Positions 8,269-16,370 of a DNA stretch of 64,000 nt are shown piece after piece. Made by a program: the position numbers and the translations under genes. The notes beneath the pieces are model-generated. The model was not told the origin of the DNA, ran no database searches, and saw only the letters and a program-made list of their open reading frames with translations. Every line of letters begins with the position of its first letter. Positions within the stretch are counted from its first letter, which is position 1. The DNA comes from Novosphingobium sp. Fuku2-ISO-50 (lineage in GTDB: Bacteria > Pseudomonadota > Alphaproteobacteria > Sphingomonadales > Sphingomonadaceae): NCBI RefSeq assembly GCF_001519055.1, contig NZ_KQ954290.1, positions 129,997 to 193,996 on the forward strand, in the 5' to 3' direction.

Positions 8269-11200
8269 GCTGTGTTTCCTTCTGAGAATCGAGCCCGAGG
8301 GACGCCGTGTGGTCCGCCTCTCCACCGGCGGTGCCGGTCTGGCGGCGGTGCGCCAGGCTGAAAACCACGGGCACAAAGACCAGCGTGGCAATGGTTGCAA
8401 AGAACAGGCCGCCGATCACCGCGCGGCCGAGCGGGGCATTCTGTTCGCCGCCCTCGCCAAGGCCCAGAGCCATCGGCGCCATGCCGATGATCATGGCCAG
8501 CGCAGTCATCAGCACCGGGCGAAACCGGGTCGCACCGGCTTCGAGCGCGGCACGCACCGCATCGCCGGTCGCCTCAAGCCGCTCACGAGCAAATGTGATC
8601 ACCAGCACCGAATTGGCAGTGGCCACCCCCATGCACATGATCGCGCCGGTCAGAGCCGGGACCGACAGCGTGGTGTGCGTGGCAAACAGCATCCAGACGA
8701 TCCCGGCGAGTGCGGCGGGCAGCGCGGTGATGATCACGAAAGGGTCGATCCAGCTCTGGAAATTGACCACGATCAGCAGATAGATCAGCACGATCGCACC
8801 ACAAAGGCCCAGAATCAGCCCGGAAAAGGCAGAATTCATCGTCTGCACCTGGCCGCGCAAGGACACCGTGGCGCCCTTGGGCAATTGGGCATGGGTTTGA
8901 TCGAGCACGCGCTGAATGTCATTTGCCACCGCGCCGAGATCGCGCCCCTGCGGCGTCGCATAGATGTCGATCGCAGGCGCAATGGCATAATGGCTGATCA
9001 CCGCTGCAGTGCGGCTTTCATGGATCTGGCTCAGCCCGCCCAGCGTCTGGAACGAACCGGCGCCGCTGCCTGTCACCGGCACGTTGTTGAGCGCGCTGAT
9101 GCTGTTGGCGCGATATTCGGGCGCCTGCACGACGATCGGGTAGGACACGCCGTTCTTCGGATTGAGCCAGAACGTCGGCGCAAGCTGGAAACTGCCGGCG
9201 AGGTTTACCGACAGGGCCCGGGTCACGTCGTTTTCGGTGATCCCGACCCGGTCGGCGAGCGCCCGGTCGACATCGACCTTGAGCTCGGGATAATTGCTCG
9301 GTTGCTGCACGCGGACGTCGGCGATACCGGCGATATGGTTCATCCGGCCCATCACCTCGTCGGCATAGGCTTCGTTGGCGGCGTTGTCCGGGCCCGACAC
9401 GATCACGTCGATCGGCGCGGGCGCCCCGAAATTGAGGATCTGGCTGACGATGTCTGCGGGCAGGAACGAAAAGCTGCTGCCGGGAAACGCGCGCGGCAAA
9501 TCCTGGCGCAAGCGACGGACATAGCCGGCGGTGGGGTGATGATCTTCGTTCAGCGTGATCATGATGTCGCCATCCTGCGGGCCGATGCCGCCGCTGTTCG
9601 AATAGGCCATGTTGATCCCCGACACGGTCATACCGATGTTGTCGATGATCGATCCGGTTTCCGATTTCGGCAGATCGCTGCGGATGCGCGCCTCGACCGC
9701 GTCGAACAGGGCGGCGGTTTCTTCCAGCTTTGTGCCGGTCGGCGCGCGCACGTGGATGCTGATCTGTCCTGAATCGACCGCAGGGAAGAAATCGCGACCG
9801 AGGAACGGCACCAGCACGAAACTGGTAAGCACCACCACCATAAAGCCGATCACGAAGGTCCGGCGGCTGGCGAGCGCAAGATGGAGCACGCCGACATACC
9901 AGGTGCGAAACACTTCGAAACGACGTTCAAAGCCCTGCTGAAAACGGCGCAGCACATTGTGCGATCCCGGATGACCGATCATCGCGTCATGACCGACCAT
10001 CTGGTCCGCGATATAGGCGGGGGCATGGGCCCGCAGCAGCCAGTTGGCCATTGTCGGCACCAGCGTGCGCGACAGCGCAAACGAGGCGATCATGGCAAAG
10101 ACCACAGACTTTGCCATCGGCGTGAACAGAAAGCCCGGCACCCCGCCAAGAAAGAACATCGGCACAAAGGCGATGCAGATGCACAGCAGCGAAACGAACG
10201 CCGGCTGCACGATCTGCCTTGCGCCATCGAGAATCGCCGTTTCGACGCCCTTGCCCTGTTCCAGATGCCAGTTGATGTTTTCGATGGTGACCGTCGCGTC
10301 ATCGACCAGAATGCCGACTGCCAGCGCCAGCCCACCCAGCGTCATGATGTTGAGCGTTTCACCCGAAATCGACAGCCCCATGACCGCAGCGAGAATCGCC
10401 AGCGGGATCGAGGTGGCAATGATCACGGTCGATCGCCACGACCCCAGGAACAAGAGGATCATCAGGCTGGTCAGCGCCGCCGCAATGATCCCTTCGCGCA
10501 CCACGCCGCTGATCGCCGCTTTCACGAACAACGACTGGTCGGACAGAAGATCGATCTTCAGCCCATCGGGCAAAGTGGGGCGCAGCCGCTCGATCAGCGC
10601 GCGCGCATCGTTGACGATGGCGATGGTCGAAGCATTGCCCGCCTTGAGCAGCGTCATCAGCACCGAGCGCTGCCCGTCGACGCGTACTTCGTTTTGTTGC
10701 GGCGGCGATCCGTCGTGGACATGGGCAACATCGCGCATGAGCACGGTGGCGCCGTCGACGGTCTTGATCGGCAGCGAATTGAGCGAATCGATCGCTTCGG
10801 GCGCATTGTTCAGCCGGATATTGTATTCGAACGGCCCGATCCGCGCGGTGCCGGCGGGTACGACCTGGTTTTGCGCGGCAAGCGCCGTGCCAATATCGGT
10901 AGTCGACAGGTGACGGGCCTGCAGCGCCTGGGGATCGATGTCGATCTGGATCTGGCGCACCCGGCCGCCATAAGGCGAAGGCATCGCCGCCCCCTGCACT
11001 GTCGCCAGCGACGATCGGATCTGGTTCTGCGCGATGTCGAACAATTGCTGTTCGGACAGCGTCTTCGAAGACAGCGCCATCTGCAGGATGGGCACGGTAG
11101 ACGCGCTGTAATTGAGAATCAGCGGCGGCGTCATTCCGGCGGGCATCTGCTTGAGAACGGTCTGCGAGGCCGACGTGACTTGCGCGGTTGCCGTACGAAT

Positions 11201-11506
11201 ATCGACACCGGGGCGAAAGAATACTTTCACCACGCCGATGCCGGTGTACGACTGGCTTTCGATATGGTCGATGTCGTTGACGGTCGACGTCAACTGGCGC
11301 TCGTAATAATAGATCACCCGGCCCGACATGTCGCGCGGCGACAGGCCATTGTACTGCCACACCGCCGCAATCACCGGCACACGGATGTCGGGGAAGATGT
11401 CCGTCGGCGTGGTGATCCACGAGATGACCCCGCCCAGAACGATCAGAATGGCCATGACCACAAACGTGATCGGCTTCGACAAGGCAAGTTTGACCAGTTT
11501 CAGCAT
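8261..11506 (-). CDS. RND-family multidrug efflux permease (HAE1)
   Basis: 1081 residues, the usual size of AcrB-type permeases. The N-terminus KPITFVVMAILIVLGG is the first membrane helix. The TM4 proton-relay pair is present in LAVGILVDDATVTIENI (Asp-Asp). The second half repeats the first, with VLVPFLGRDFFPAVDSGQ after TM7. The start ATG 11506 is preceded by AGGGGAAG at good spacing; upstream in-frame codons are not conserved sequence. It is driven by proton motive force and exports amphipathic compounds through the adaptor and duct encoded after it. It follows the two-component genes on the same strand. Confidence 0.93.
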   Translation of the reverse strand: MLKLVKLALSKPITFVVMAILIVLGGVISWITTPTDIFPDIRVPVIAAVWQYNGLSPRDMSGRVIYYYERQLTSTVNDIDHIESQSYTGIGVVKVFFRPGVDIRTATAQVTSASQTVLKQMPAGMTPPLILNYSASTVPILQMALSSKTLSEQQLFDIAQNQIRSSLATVQGAAMPSPYGGRVRQIQIDIDPQALQARHLSTTDIGTALAAQNQVVPAGTARIGPFEYNIRLNNAPEAIDSLNSLPIKTVDGATVLMRDVAHVHDGSPPQQNEVRVDGQRSVLMTLLKAGNASTIAIVNDARALIERLRPTLPDGLKIDLLSDQSLFVKAAISGVVREGIIAAALTSLMILLFLGSWRSTVIIATSIPLAILAAVMGLSISGETLNIMTLGGLALAVGILVDDATVTIENINWHLEQGKGVETAILDGARQIVQPAFVSLLCICIAFVPMFFLGGVPGFLFTPMAKSVVFAMIASFALSRTLVPTMANWLLRAHAPAYIADQMVGHDAMIGHPGSHNVLRRFQQGFERRFEVFRTWYVGVLHLALASRRTFVIGFMVVVLTSFVLVPFLGRDFFPAVDSGQISIHVRAPTGTKLEETAALFDAVEARIRSDLPKSETGSIIDNIGMTVSGINMAYSNSGGIGPQDGDIMITLNEDHHPTAGYVRRLRQDLPRAFPGSSFSFLPADIVSQILNFGAPAPIDVIVSGPDNAANEAYADEVMGRMNHIAGIADVRVQQPSNYPELKVDVDRALADRVGITENDVTRALSVNLAGSFQLAPTFWLNPKNGVSYPIVVQAPEYRANSISALNNVPVTGSGAGSFQTLGGLSQIHESRTAAVISHYAIAPAIDIYATPQGRDLGAVANDIQRVLDQTHAQLPKGATVSLRGQVQTMNSAFSGLILGLCGAIVLIYLLIVVNFQSWIDPFVIITALPAALAGIVWMLFATHTTLSVPALTGAIMCMGVATANSVLVITFARERLEATGDAVRAALEAGATRFRPVLMTALAMIIGMAPMALGLGEGGEQNAPLGRAVIGGLFFATIATLVFVPVVFSLAHRRQTGTAGGEADHTASLGLDSQKETQHV

Positions 11507-11555
11507 GACACTTCCCCTGCCTGCGCAGCGGACCCGGTGGCAAATAAAGAAAAAT

Positions 11556-12989
11556 TCACCACCCGGCAGGCGTATCGCCCGATGCTGCCGATGCGCGCGG
11601 GGCGACGATGCGCGCGACCAATCCCGGGCGAGGTTCCGCATTCGCCGGATCGAGATGCAGGATATAGCCGTGCAGCGCGACAATCACGGCAACAAGGCTC
11701 AGCCCCAATCCGGAACCGGCCCGGCCTGTTTCCGCAGCGGCGCTGCCGCGCTGAAACCGCTCCAGCACGCTCGCGCGCTCTGCCAGGGGAATGCCGGGCC
11801 CGTCATCGGCGACCGCGATGACGATTTCGCCGCCTTCTTCGGTTGCTCCAAGCGTGATCCGGCCCCCGGTGGGGCTGAACTTGATGGCATTTTCGACCAG
11901 ATTGCCGACCGCTTCGAACAGCAGTTGTTCGTCGCCCAGAATGCGCAGCCCGTCCGTGCCGCTACAAACGAGGGCGATGCCGCGCTCTTCGGCCAGAGGC
12001 TCGTAGAGCTCGGCCACGTCGCGCACCATGTTCATCGGATCAAACCGGACAAATTGAGAATGACGGCCCGACGCTTCGAGTTCCGACATGCGCAAGAGCG
12101 CACGAAAACGCGCCAGCACGACATCCAGCTCATCCCGCGCGCCCGTCAGCAGGGCAGCAGCCTCGGAATCACGCGCAACGACGGAAAGCAGCGCAATGCG
12201 TTCAAGCCTGGTCCGGACATGCGACAGCGGCGTGCGCAAATCGTGCGCAATCGCATCTGTCGCGCCTTTCACCTGACGCAGCAGACGCTCGATCTGCTCG
12301 ACCATCGCATTGATGATTCCGGCGATCATGTCGAATTCGTCGCCGCGCTGGCCGATCACCACGCGCAAATCCAGTTCACCCATCGCAATACGCGTCGCGG
12401 TAACCTCAAGCTGACGGATGCGGCGCATCGGCCATAGGCTGAGCAGGAGCCCCGCCCCCAACGCAACCGCAACCGCGCCGGCGCCGCTGATCATCATGAT
12501 CATCCAGATCCGTGCGCGCAGATCGTGAATCTGCGTTATGTCGCGCGATACGACAATGGTCAGCCGGTCTGCGGCAGGCAGCGCCAGCGCGCGCACCGGA
12601 GCCCCGCGCGGACCGTTCAACCGTTCGAACATGCGCCCCAGCGGAAACGGAGGCGCCAGCCCCGGATCGCCCAGCAGGCGATGCCCCGCAGCATCGAACA
12701 CCGCGATGCCCTCAAACCCGCTGGTCGTATCGCGCAGCGTGCGCACCGTCTGCGCCAATTGGGCCGCCGATGGGGAAGCCGCCAGCATCCTTGCCTTGTT
12801 CGCCACATTCTGGTCGGTGCGATAGATCAGTTCGGCGCTGGTTTCGGCATAAACCACCCACAACACCGCAAAGATTGCGAGGGCAAAGACACCGGTAAGC
12901 CCCGCACTGAGGCGGAATGCGGTGGTATGGCGCAGATCGATGAGGCGCGGGGTACGCTGCGGGCTGGTGGCATGCGCCGGAATGGTCAT
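11556..12989 (-). CDS. Sensor histidine kinase
   Basis: 477 residues. Two membrane helices (LTGVFALAIFAVLWVVYA and IWMIMMISGAGAVAVALGAG) flank a periplasmic sensor of about 115 residues. A HAMP domain follows (PMRRIRQLEVTATRI), then the phosphoacceptor box AIAHDLRTPLSHVRTRLE and an ATPase domain with N box NLVENAIKFSP and G boxes DDGPGIP and GSGLGLSLV. It overlaps the response-regulator stop in an ATGA arrangement and precedes the efflux permease by 49 bases. It probably senses a pump substrate or envelope stress and controls this operon; that role is inferred from position. Confidence 0.92.
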   Translation of the reverse strand: MTIPAHATSPQRTPRLIDLRHTTAFRLSAGLTGVFALAIFAVLWVVYAETSAELIYRTDQNVANKARMLAASPSAAQLAQTVRTLRDTTSGFEGIAVFDAAGHRLLGDPGLAPPFPLGRMFERLNGPRGAPVRALALPAADRLTIVVSRDITQIHDLRARIWMIMMISGAGAVAVALGAGLLLSLWPMRRIRQLEVTATRIAMGELDLRVVIGQRGDEFDMIAGIINAMVEQIERLLRQVKGATDAIAHDLRTPLSHVRTRLERIALLSVVARDSEAAALLTGARDELDVVLARFRALLRMSELEASGRHSQFVRFDPMNMVRDVAELYEPLAEERGIALVCSGTDGLRILGDEQLLFEAVGNLVENAIKFSPTGGRITLGATEEGGEIVIAVADDGPGIPLAERASVLERFQRGSAAAETGRAGSGLGLSLVAVIVALHGYILHLDPANAEPRPGLVARIVAPRASAASGDTPAGW

Positions 12990-13663
12990 GCCACCGCCAG
13001 CCGATAGCCTTGGCCCTTGATCGTCTCGATCATGGCGGGCCACCCCGGTCGCTCCAGCTTTCGCCGCAGACGGGCGATGTGGACATTGATCAGGTTGTCG
13101 CTCGCTTCGAAATACAGGCCCCAGACTTGTTCGAAGATCACCTGCCGCGCCACGACGTGGCCCGCATGGCGGACAAGGAATTCGAGCAGGCGAAACTCCT
13201 TGTTGACAAGATCAAGCGCTTCGCCGTCGACCCAGGCCTTGCGCTTGACCAGATCGAGCGCAATCGGACCTGCGCGCAGAAAGCTGTCTTCGGGATAGTC
13301 GAGGCTACGCCGCAACAGCACCTCGATCCGGGTAACCATCTCGGCGGGCGAAAACGGCTTCCCCAAATAATCGTCACCACCGGCGCGCAAGCCGGCGATG
13401 CGCTCGTCGACATCGCCCAGCGCGGAAATCACGAGCACCGGCGTGGTAATCTGGCGCGCACGCATGCGGGCCACAAGCGTCAGCCCGTCAATCCCGGGCA
13501 GCATGCGATCGACCGTTGCCGCATCAAAACGTTCCGAGCCCAGCCGGTCGAGCGCCATGCGACCATCGACCAGATGGACAACGCGATGGTGTTCGGCCTC
13601 CAGCGCGGCGCAGATCAGCGCCGCCGTCTCGGCATCGTCCTCAACAACCAGGATGTGTGCCAT
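12986..13663 (-). CDS. OmpR-family response regulator
   Basis: 225 residues. The receiver domain has the acidic pocket VEDD, phosphoacceptor Asp52 (VDRMLPG) and Lys102 (GKPFS). A winged-helix output domain fills residues 125-225, with LVNKEFRLLEFL and the recognition region VHIARLRRKLERPG. It is the first gene of the RR-HK-RND-MFP-OMF operon and presumably an activator of it. The 449 bases upstream should contain its promoter. Confidence 0.93.
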   Translation of the reverse strand: MAHILVVEDDAETAALICAALEAEHHRVVHLVDGRMALDRLGSERFDAATVDRMLPGIDGLTLVARMRARQITTPVLVISALGDVDERIAGLRAGGDDYLGKPFSPAEMVTRIEVLLRRSLDYPEDSFLRAGPIALDLVKRKAWVDGEALDLVNKEFRLLEFLVRHAGHVVARQVIFEQVWGLYFEASDNLINVHIARLRRKLERPGWPAMIETIKGQGYRLAVA

Positions 13664-14112
13664 GGGGGCCCGCCTTGCATTAAGCCAAATTCAAACGACA
13701 TTGGCCGGTCGGGCAACACATTCAAGTAAAATTGGTTTCACATCCCGGCGCACCCAGCCACCTATACCGCGCCGCCTATGCCGTGCCGTCCCGCACGAGG
13801 CCAACCTGTTTGATCTGCAGGCAAAATATGCCGAAGTGGTCCCGAGGCACAGCGAATGCCCGTCCGGGCCATCGCCCATCGGTCGGCCCGGAATCCCGCC
13901 AAAGCCGATCCGGAACAGTTGGAACCATTCGCCGCCACGCCCGGCGCGCGGTAGTGGGTCAGATTTCACACTGACCCGCTACCGAATTCCGGCCTGACTT
14001 GCGCCGGACGATAAACGCCTGCAATGTACCGCAAAACCGAGTGTCGGACCTCGTGCGGCATGGCCTGCCATACGCGCGGTGAGGCCGACATCATGATTGG
14101 GAAGGTGTAGTG
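13664..14112. other. Intergenic region between divergent regulator and SDR genes
   Basis: 449 bases with no convincing coding sequence. Short open frames here lack ribosome sites and recognisable motifs. It must hold the promoters of the efflux operon (leftward) and the SDR gene (rightward). The only clear structure is the inverted repeat at 13950-13983. Confidence 0.5.
13950..13983. repeat. 13-bp inverted repeat, 8-base spacer
   Basis: GGTAGTGGGTCAG (13950-13962) faces CTGACCCGCTACC (13971-13983), matching at 12 of 13 positions, the remaining pair being a G-T wobble. It lies 130 bases upstream of the SDR gene and 287 upstream of the response regulator. It could be an operator or a hairpin terminating an antisense or leader transcript. 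Confidence 0.5.
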
Positions 14113-14793
14113 ATGACCCGTCGCATTCTCGTGACCGGTGGCTTTGGCGTGCTGGGCCGCGCCGTTTCCGGCGCTTTCACAAGTCGGGGCGGCCGGGTGG
14201 CCCGGGTCGATTTCGCCCGATCCGCGCCTGATGCGAATCCCGGCGGGGTCGACATCGGCGGGGTCGACCTGACCGACATGGCAGCGACGCTGGCCGCGCT
14301 CGACCAGGTGCTCGATGCGTTTGGCGGACTGGATGTGCTGGTCAATATTGCCGGGGGATTCGTCTGGCAGACGCTGGCCGATGGCGGGCCGGAAACCTGG
14401 TCGAAAATGTTCGCGATGAACGCGCTGACCGCCGTGACCATGACCCGCGCGGCGCTGCCTACGCTTTCCACCACACCCGGTGCCGCGATCATCAACATCG
14501 GCGCGGGCAGCGCAGTGCAGGCAGGCGCGGGCATGGGCGCCTATGCCGCGTCGAAAAGCGCCGTTCACAAATTGACCGAAAGCCTTGCCGCAGAATTGGC
14601 GGGCGATGACTGCACCGTCAATGCCGTGCTGCCCAGCATCATCGACACGCCGACCAACCGCGCCGACATGCCCGATGCCGATTTTTCGCAATGGGTACGG
14701 CCAGAGGCGATTGCCGATGTGATCATGTTCCTCGCCTCACCCGCCGCGCGCGCCGTGACCGGCGCGCTGATCCCGGTCGGGCGCGGCGGCTAA
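14113..14793 (+). CDS. Short-chain dehydrogenase/reductase
   Basis: 226 residues with a Rossmann fold. The cofactor motif is TGGFGVLG at the N-terminus, a variant of TGxxxGxG. NIAGG matches the NAG motif. The catalytic pair is in YAASK, with a Ser-containing INIGAGS strand before it. The C-terminal GALIPVGRGG is typical of classical SDRs. A GGAAGG site seven bases before ATG 14113 sets the start; GTG 14110 is possible. It reduces or oxidises a carbonyl/alcohol with NAD(P), but the substrate cannot be inferred. It stands alone between two opposite-strand units. Confidence 0.88.
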   Translation: MTRRILVTGGFGVLGRAVSGAFTSRGGRVARVDFARSAPDANPGGVDIGGVDLTDMAATLAALDQVLDAFGGLDVLVNIAGGFVWQTLADGGPETWSKMFAMNALTAVTMTRAALPTLSTTPGAAIINIGAGSAVQAGAGMGAYAASKSAVHKLTESLAAELAGDDCTVNAVLPSIIDTPTNRADMPDADFSQWVRPEAIADVIMFLASPAARAVTGALIPVGRGG

Positions 14794-14917
14794 CGGCACA
14801 GGGGCAGGCAGGACGGTCCCGGGTCAGACCTGCCGTTCTCTTGTGCGCGATGCCCCCGTCAGAACGGGATGATCGTGCGCAAGCGCTGTCCTGCGACCAT
14901 CCCGGCCAGACACCCCA

Positions 14918-16363
14918 TCATGCGTCGCCCTGCATCGCCTGTTCGACGTCGTGCGCGCTGCGCGCGATCGGCGGGCCGAGTACCCGGCCACCCTCGGCGG
15001 TGACGTGCACGTCGTCCTCGATCCGGATGCCGCCAAAACCGCGCAGGCGATCGAATGCATCGTAATCGATCAGCCCGGCGTGGCGCGCTTCGCCGCGCCA
15101 CATGTCGATCAGTTCGGGAATGAAATAGAGCCCGGGCTCAACCGTGACCGTCATGTCCCTGCGCAAGGGGCGGGCAAGGCGCAGATTGCGCAGGCCAAAC
15201 AGCGCGCTGCGACGGTTTTCGCCATCATAGCCGACGTTGTCCTCGCCCAGCGCCTCCATATCATGGACATCGAGGCCGATCTGATGCCCCAGGCCGCACG
15301 GAAAGCACAAGGCATAGGCGCCCGTCGCCACGATGTCGTCGACCGCACCGCGAAACAGGCCGAGATCGACCAGATCCTCGACCATGATCCGCGCGGCCAG
15401 CAGATGCAGATCAACGAAGCGGACCCCCGGACGACACGCCTCGATGGCGGCCTGCTGGGCCCGCAGCACGGTTTCGTAAAGCCGCAATTGCAAGGCATTG
15501 AACCGGCCGGAAACCGGGATCGTCCGGGTAATGTCGCTGGCATAGCCGCCATGGCTTTTGGCCCCGGAATCGTTGACTACCAATTCGCCCGCCGCCAGCA
15601 CGCGGTCATAGCGCAAATTGTGCAGCACTTCGCCCCGGCCCGAAAAAATCGGCTGATAGGCAAAGTGCAGGTCGGCTGCGCGCATGATCCCTTCGAAGCG
15701 CCCGACCACTTCGTGCTCGCGCACGCCGGGCCGGGTTGCCGCCATCGCGGCGTGATGCATCCGCGCGGTGACAGCCAGTGCCGCTTCCATCTCGGCGATT
15801 TCCGCCGCCGACTTGATTTCGCGCAAGCCGACAATCGCGCGCACCAGTGCCAGATTGCCAGGCGCGTTCGCGCTTGCCGCAATCCGGGCCAACGACTGCC
15901 CGGTCAGCCGAGCGAGCGTTACCATGCCTTCGGCGCAATAGGGCGGCGGCCAGGCAATCTGGCGGCCGCGACCGATCGCATCGGCCATGGTCGCGGCCAA
16001 AGCCGCCCCATCGGCACATCGGGTAACCCCGACACGCGCCGCCAGTTCGCCGAGCGATGGCCGGGAACCCAGCCACACCGCCTCATCGATCCCGGTCGCT
16101 TCGCCAAACAGCCAGGCGTCGCCGGTCTCCGTGTCGATCAGCCCGGCAAGGTCCGGCTGGTCGAGCCCGAAGAAATACCGGAACGTCCCATCCTGAACGA
16201 ACGGATACTGATTGGCGCGGAAATCCATCGCCTTTGCCGCATTGCCCGGCACCAGCAGCAACGCCCCCGGCACGGCGCGGGCCAAAGCCTCGCGCCGTGC
16301 CCGGTAGGTGTCCGGGTCAAACACGCCCCGCATGGCGGGCGGGGCCGGATCTGCCGGGCTCAT
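14918..16363 (-). CDS. Xaa-Pro aminopeptidase-type M24 metallopeptidase
   Basis: 481 residues with an N-terminal creatinase/aminopeptidase P domain and a C-terminal pita-bread fold. All five metal ligands are visible: Asp in VVNDSGA, Asp in YASDITRTIP, His in GLGHQIGLDVHD, Glu in TVEPGLYF and Glu in IRIEDDVHV. The family removes N-terminal residues that precede proline. It follows the TonB receptor gene; ATG 16363 is 5 bases after the receptor stop, while a TTG at 16387 would overlap it. With the receptor upstream and putA nearby, a role in using proline-containing peptides is a reasonable inference. Confidence 0.9.
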   Translation of the reverse strand: MSPADPAPPAMRGVFDPDTYRARREALARAVPGALLLVPGNAAKAMDFRANQYPFVQDGTFRYFFGLDQPDLAGLIDTETGDAWLFGEATGIDEAVWLGSRPSLGELAARVGVTRCADGAALAATMADAIGRGRQIAWPPPYCAEGMVTLARLTGQSLARIAASANAPGNLALVRAIVGLREIKSAAEIAEMEAALAVTARMHHAAMAATRPGVREHEVVGRFEGIMRAADLHFAYQPIFSGRGEVLHNLRYDRVLAAGELVVNDSGAKSHGGYASDITRTIPVSGRFNALQLRLYETVLRAQQAAIEACRPGVRFVDLHLLAARIMVEDLVDLGLFRGAVDDIVATGAYALCFPCGLGHQIGLDVHDMEALGEDNVGYDGENRRSALFGLRNLRLARPLRRDMTVTVEPGLYFIPELIDMWRGEARHAGLIDYDAFDRLRGFGGIRIEDDVHVTAEGGRVLGPPIARSAHDVEQAMQGDA

Positions 16364-16370
16364 CACCGGA

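Noticed and set aside
8243..11821. Very long open frames on the plus strand across the RND permease (over 500 and 600 codons)
   Set aside because: They are antisense to a conserved permease with clear motifs. Their translations are rich in Arg, Gln and His with no family features, a usual effect of GC-rich codon use.
13691..13969. 92-codon minus-strand frame in the intergenic gap
   Set aside because: No ribosome binding site, no recognisable motif, and composition typical of chance frames.
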